Source: Rhodospirillaceae bacterium (GTDB taxonomy: Bacteria; Pseudomonadota; Alphaproteobacteria; Rhodospirillales; Rhodospirillaceae). From it: a stretch of 14,252 nt of DNA. Each line of letters starts with the position of its first letter. Position 1 is the first letter of the stretch. Made by a program: the position numbers and the translations under genes. This document shows positions 13,687-14,252 of this stretch, piece by piece. The stretch spans positions 7,621 to 21,872 of the forward strand of contig NZGX01000016.1 in the NCBI GenBank assembly GCA_002691085.1. The letters run 5' to 3'. Under the pieces are notes generated by a model. That model had not been told where the DNA came from. It was given only the letters and a program-made list of their open reading frames with translations, and did not search any database.

Positions 13687-14252
13687 TTATTTTTTATTAT
13701 TGAAAATTAACAAACTCTTGTCTTTAATTTTTTTTGCAAGTTCCATCTCAAAACTTTTTCTATCTAATCCAGGAAAAATTGGATCGCCAAAATCAATTAT
13801 TATTGTACCTCTTTTCTTGATAATATTATTTTTCCTCCAGAAAAAACCTGAGTTAAGAGTGACCGGAATGACAGGCAATTTGGAGCGGGAATATATTGCA
13901 GATATTCCTGACTGTATTTTCATGTAATTGGTAGGCTCTTTTCTCGTTCCTTCGGGAAAAATGATTATTTGCTCATTATTCTCAATAATTTTTCCCATGG
14001 AATATAAAACCTTCTTTAGTGATTTTAAGCCACCACTTCTATCTATTCCAATTGATCCACTCCTTCTAATATACCAACCGACTATTGGAATTTTATGAAG
14101 AGATTCTTTTACAACAAAAACCGGTCGTTTAATTATTAGAAAGAGAATATATGTTTCAAAAGAGGACTGGTGTTGAGGGGCAATTATACAGGGTCCTTTT
14201 AAAATATTTTCTTGTCCATTTACTTTCAGATTAATTTTTAGAAAAATGCTAG
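13687..14252 (-). CDS. plsC: 1-acyl-sn-glycerol-3-phosphate acyltransferase, PlsC family (partial)
   Basis: The minus-strand frame is open to the right edge, so the N-terminus is missing and about 187 residues are visible; the ATG at 13998 is internal. PlsC acylates lysophosphatidate to phosphatidate at the inner membrane in phospholipid synthesis. The catalytic block reads APQHQSSFET (His codon at 14170-14172), i.e. HxxxxE rather than the textbook HxxxxD; Glu at this place is common in alphaproteobacterial PlsC (KHQSAWET type). It is followed by IGISRDGG, the motif IIIFPEGTR (start of the segment after 13998) and PVIPVTLNSGFFW, which completes the four acyltransferase motifs. A paralogue acting on another lysophospholipid or ornithine lipid cannot be excluded. 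It ends in TAA eight bases from the convergent ccrM stop. Confidence 0.88.
   Translation of the reverse strand, partial: SIFLKINLKVNGQENILKGPCIIAPQHQSSFETYILFLIIKRPVFVVKESLHKIPIVGWYIRRSGSIGIDRSGGLKSLKKVLYSMGKIIENNEQIIIFPEGTRKEPTNYMKIQSGISAIYSRSKLPVIPVTLNSGFFWRKNNIIKKRGTIIIDFGDPIFPGLDRKSFEMELAKKIKDKSLLIFNNKK

Overview
This AT-rich, gene-dense window looks like ordinary chromosome from a low-GC alphaproteobacterium, probably of the streamlined marine or free-living kind. The clues are a CcrM-type GANTC methyltransferase with the family's C-terminal domain, the run uracil-DNA glycosylase / moaB / rnhB / ccrM, the ETF-QO / TPR / ispE run, a short class Ia NrdA, and a PlsC with the HxxxxE variant motif. 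I cannot place it below class from this sequence. No transposase, integrase, phage gene or CRISPR array is visible.

Layout. Bases 2-388 hold the tail of a polysaccharide flippase that enters from the left edge. A 325-base regulatory gap (389-713) carries two NrdR-box-like palindromes around a candidate promoter and leads into nrdA-nrdB (714-3659, + strand). The nrdAB unit converges on a minus-strand tRNA-Gln(TTG) at 3770-3843, which has its own promoter. Next comes a tight minus-strand cluster, transcribed from 10343 down to 3904: ETF-ubiquinone oxidoreductase, a secreted TPR protein, ispE and a DsbD/ScsB-type disulfide reductase, with gaps of only 3-12 bases. From a 74-base divergent gap, a plus-strand cluster runs udg, moaB, rnhB and, after a 184-base regulatory gap, ccrM. 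A minus-strand plsC enters from the right edge and ends 8 bases from ccrM.

How the genes relate. Several serve DNA-precursor supply and DNA quality: NrdAB makes dNDPs, UDG removes uracil, RNase HII removes ribonucleotides and CcrM methylates GANTC. The rest are core metabolism and envelope: isoprenoid precursors, electron transfer to quinone, periplasmic thiol reduction, phospholipid synthesis and a molybdenum-cofactor-family protein.

The most interesting observation is regulatory. The 16-base NrdR-like palindrome before nrdA shares an exact 14-base core with a site just upstream of ccrM, 12 kb away. That gap also holds a CtrA-like box placed over a -35 region, a GANTC site, and repeats of an ATCAAC(C)ATAT element. 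This suggests, but does not prove, that CcrM synthesis is linked to deoxynucleotide status as well as to the cell cycle. No novel multi-gene system is evident.
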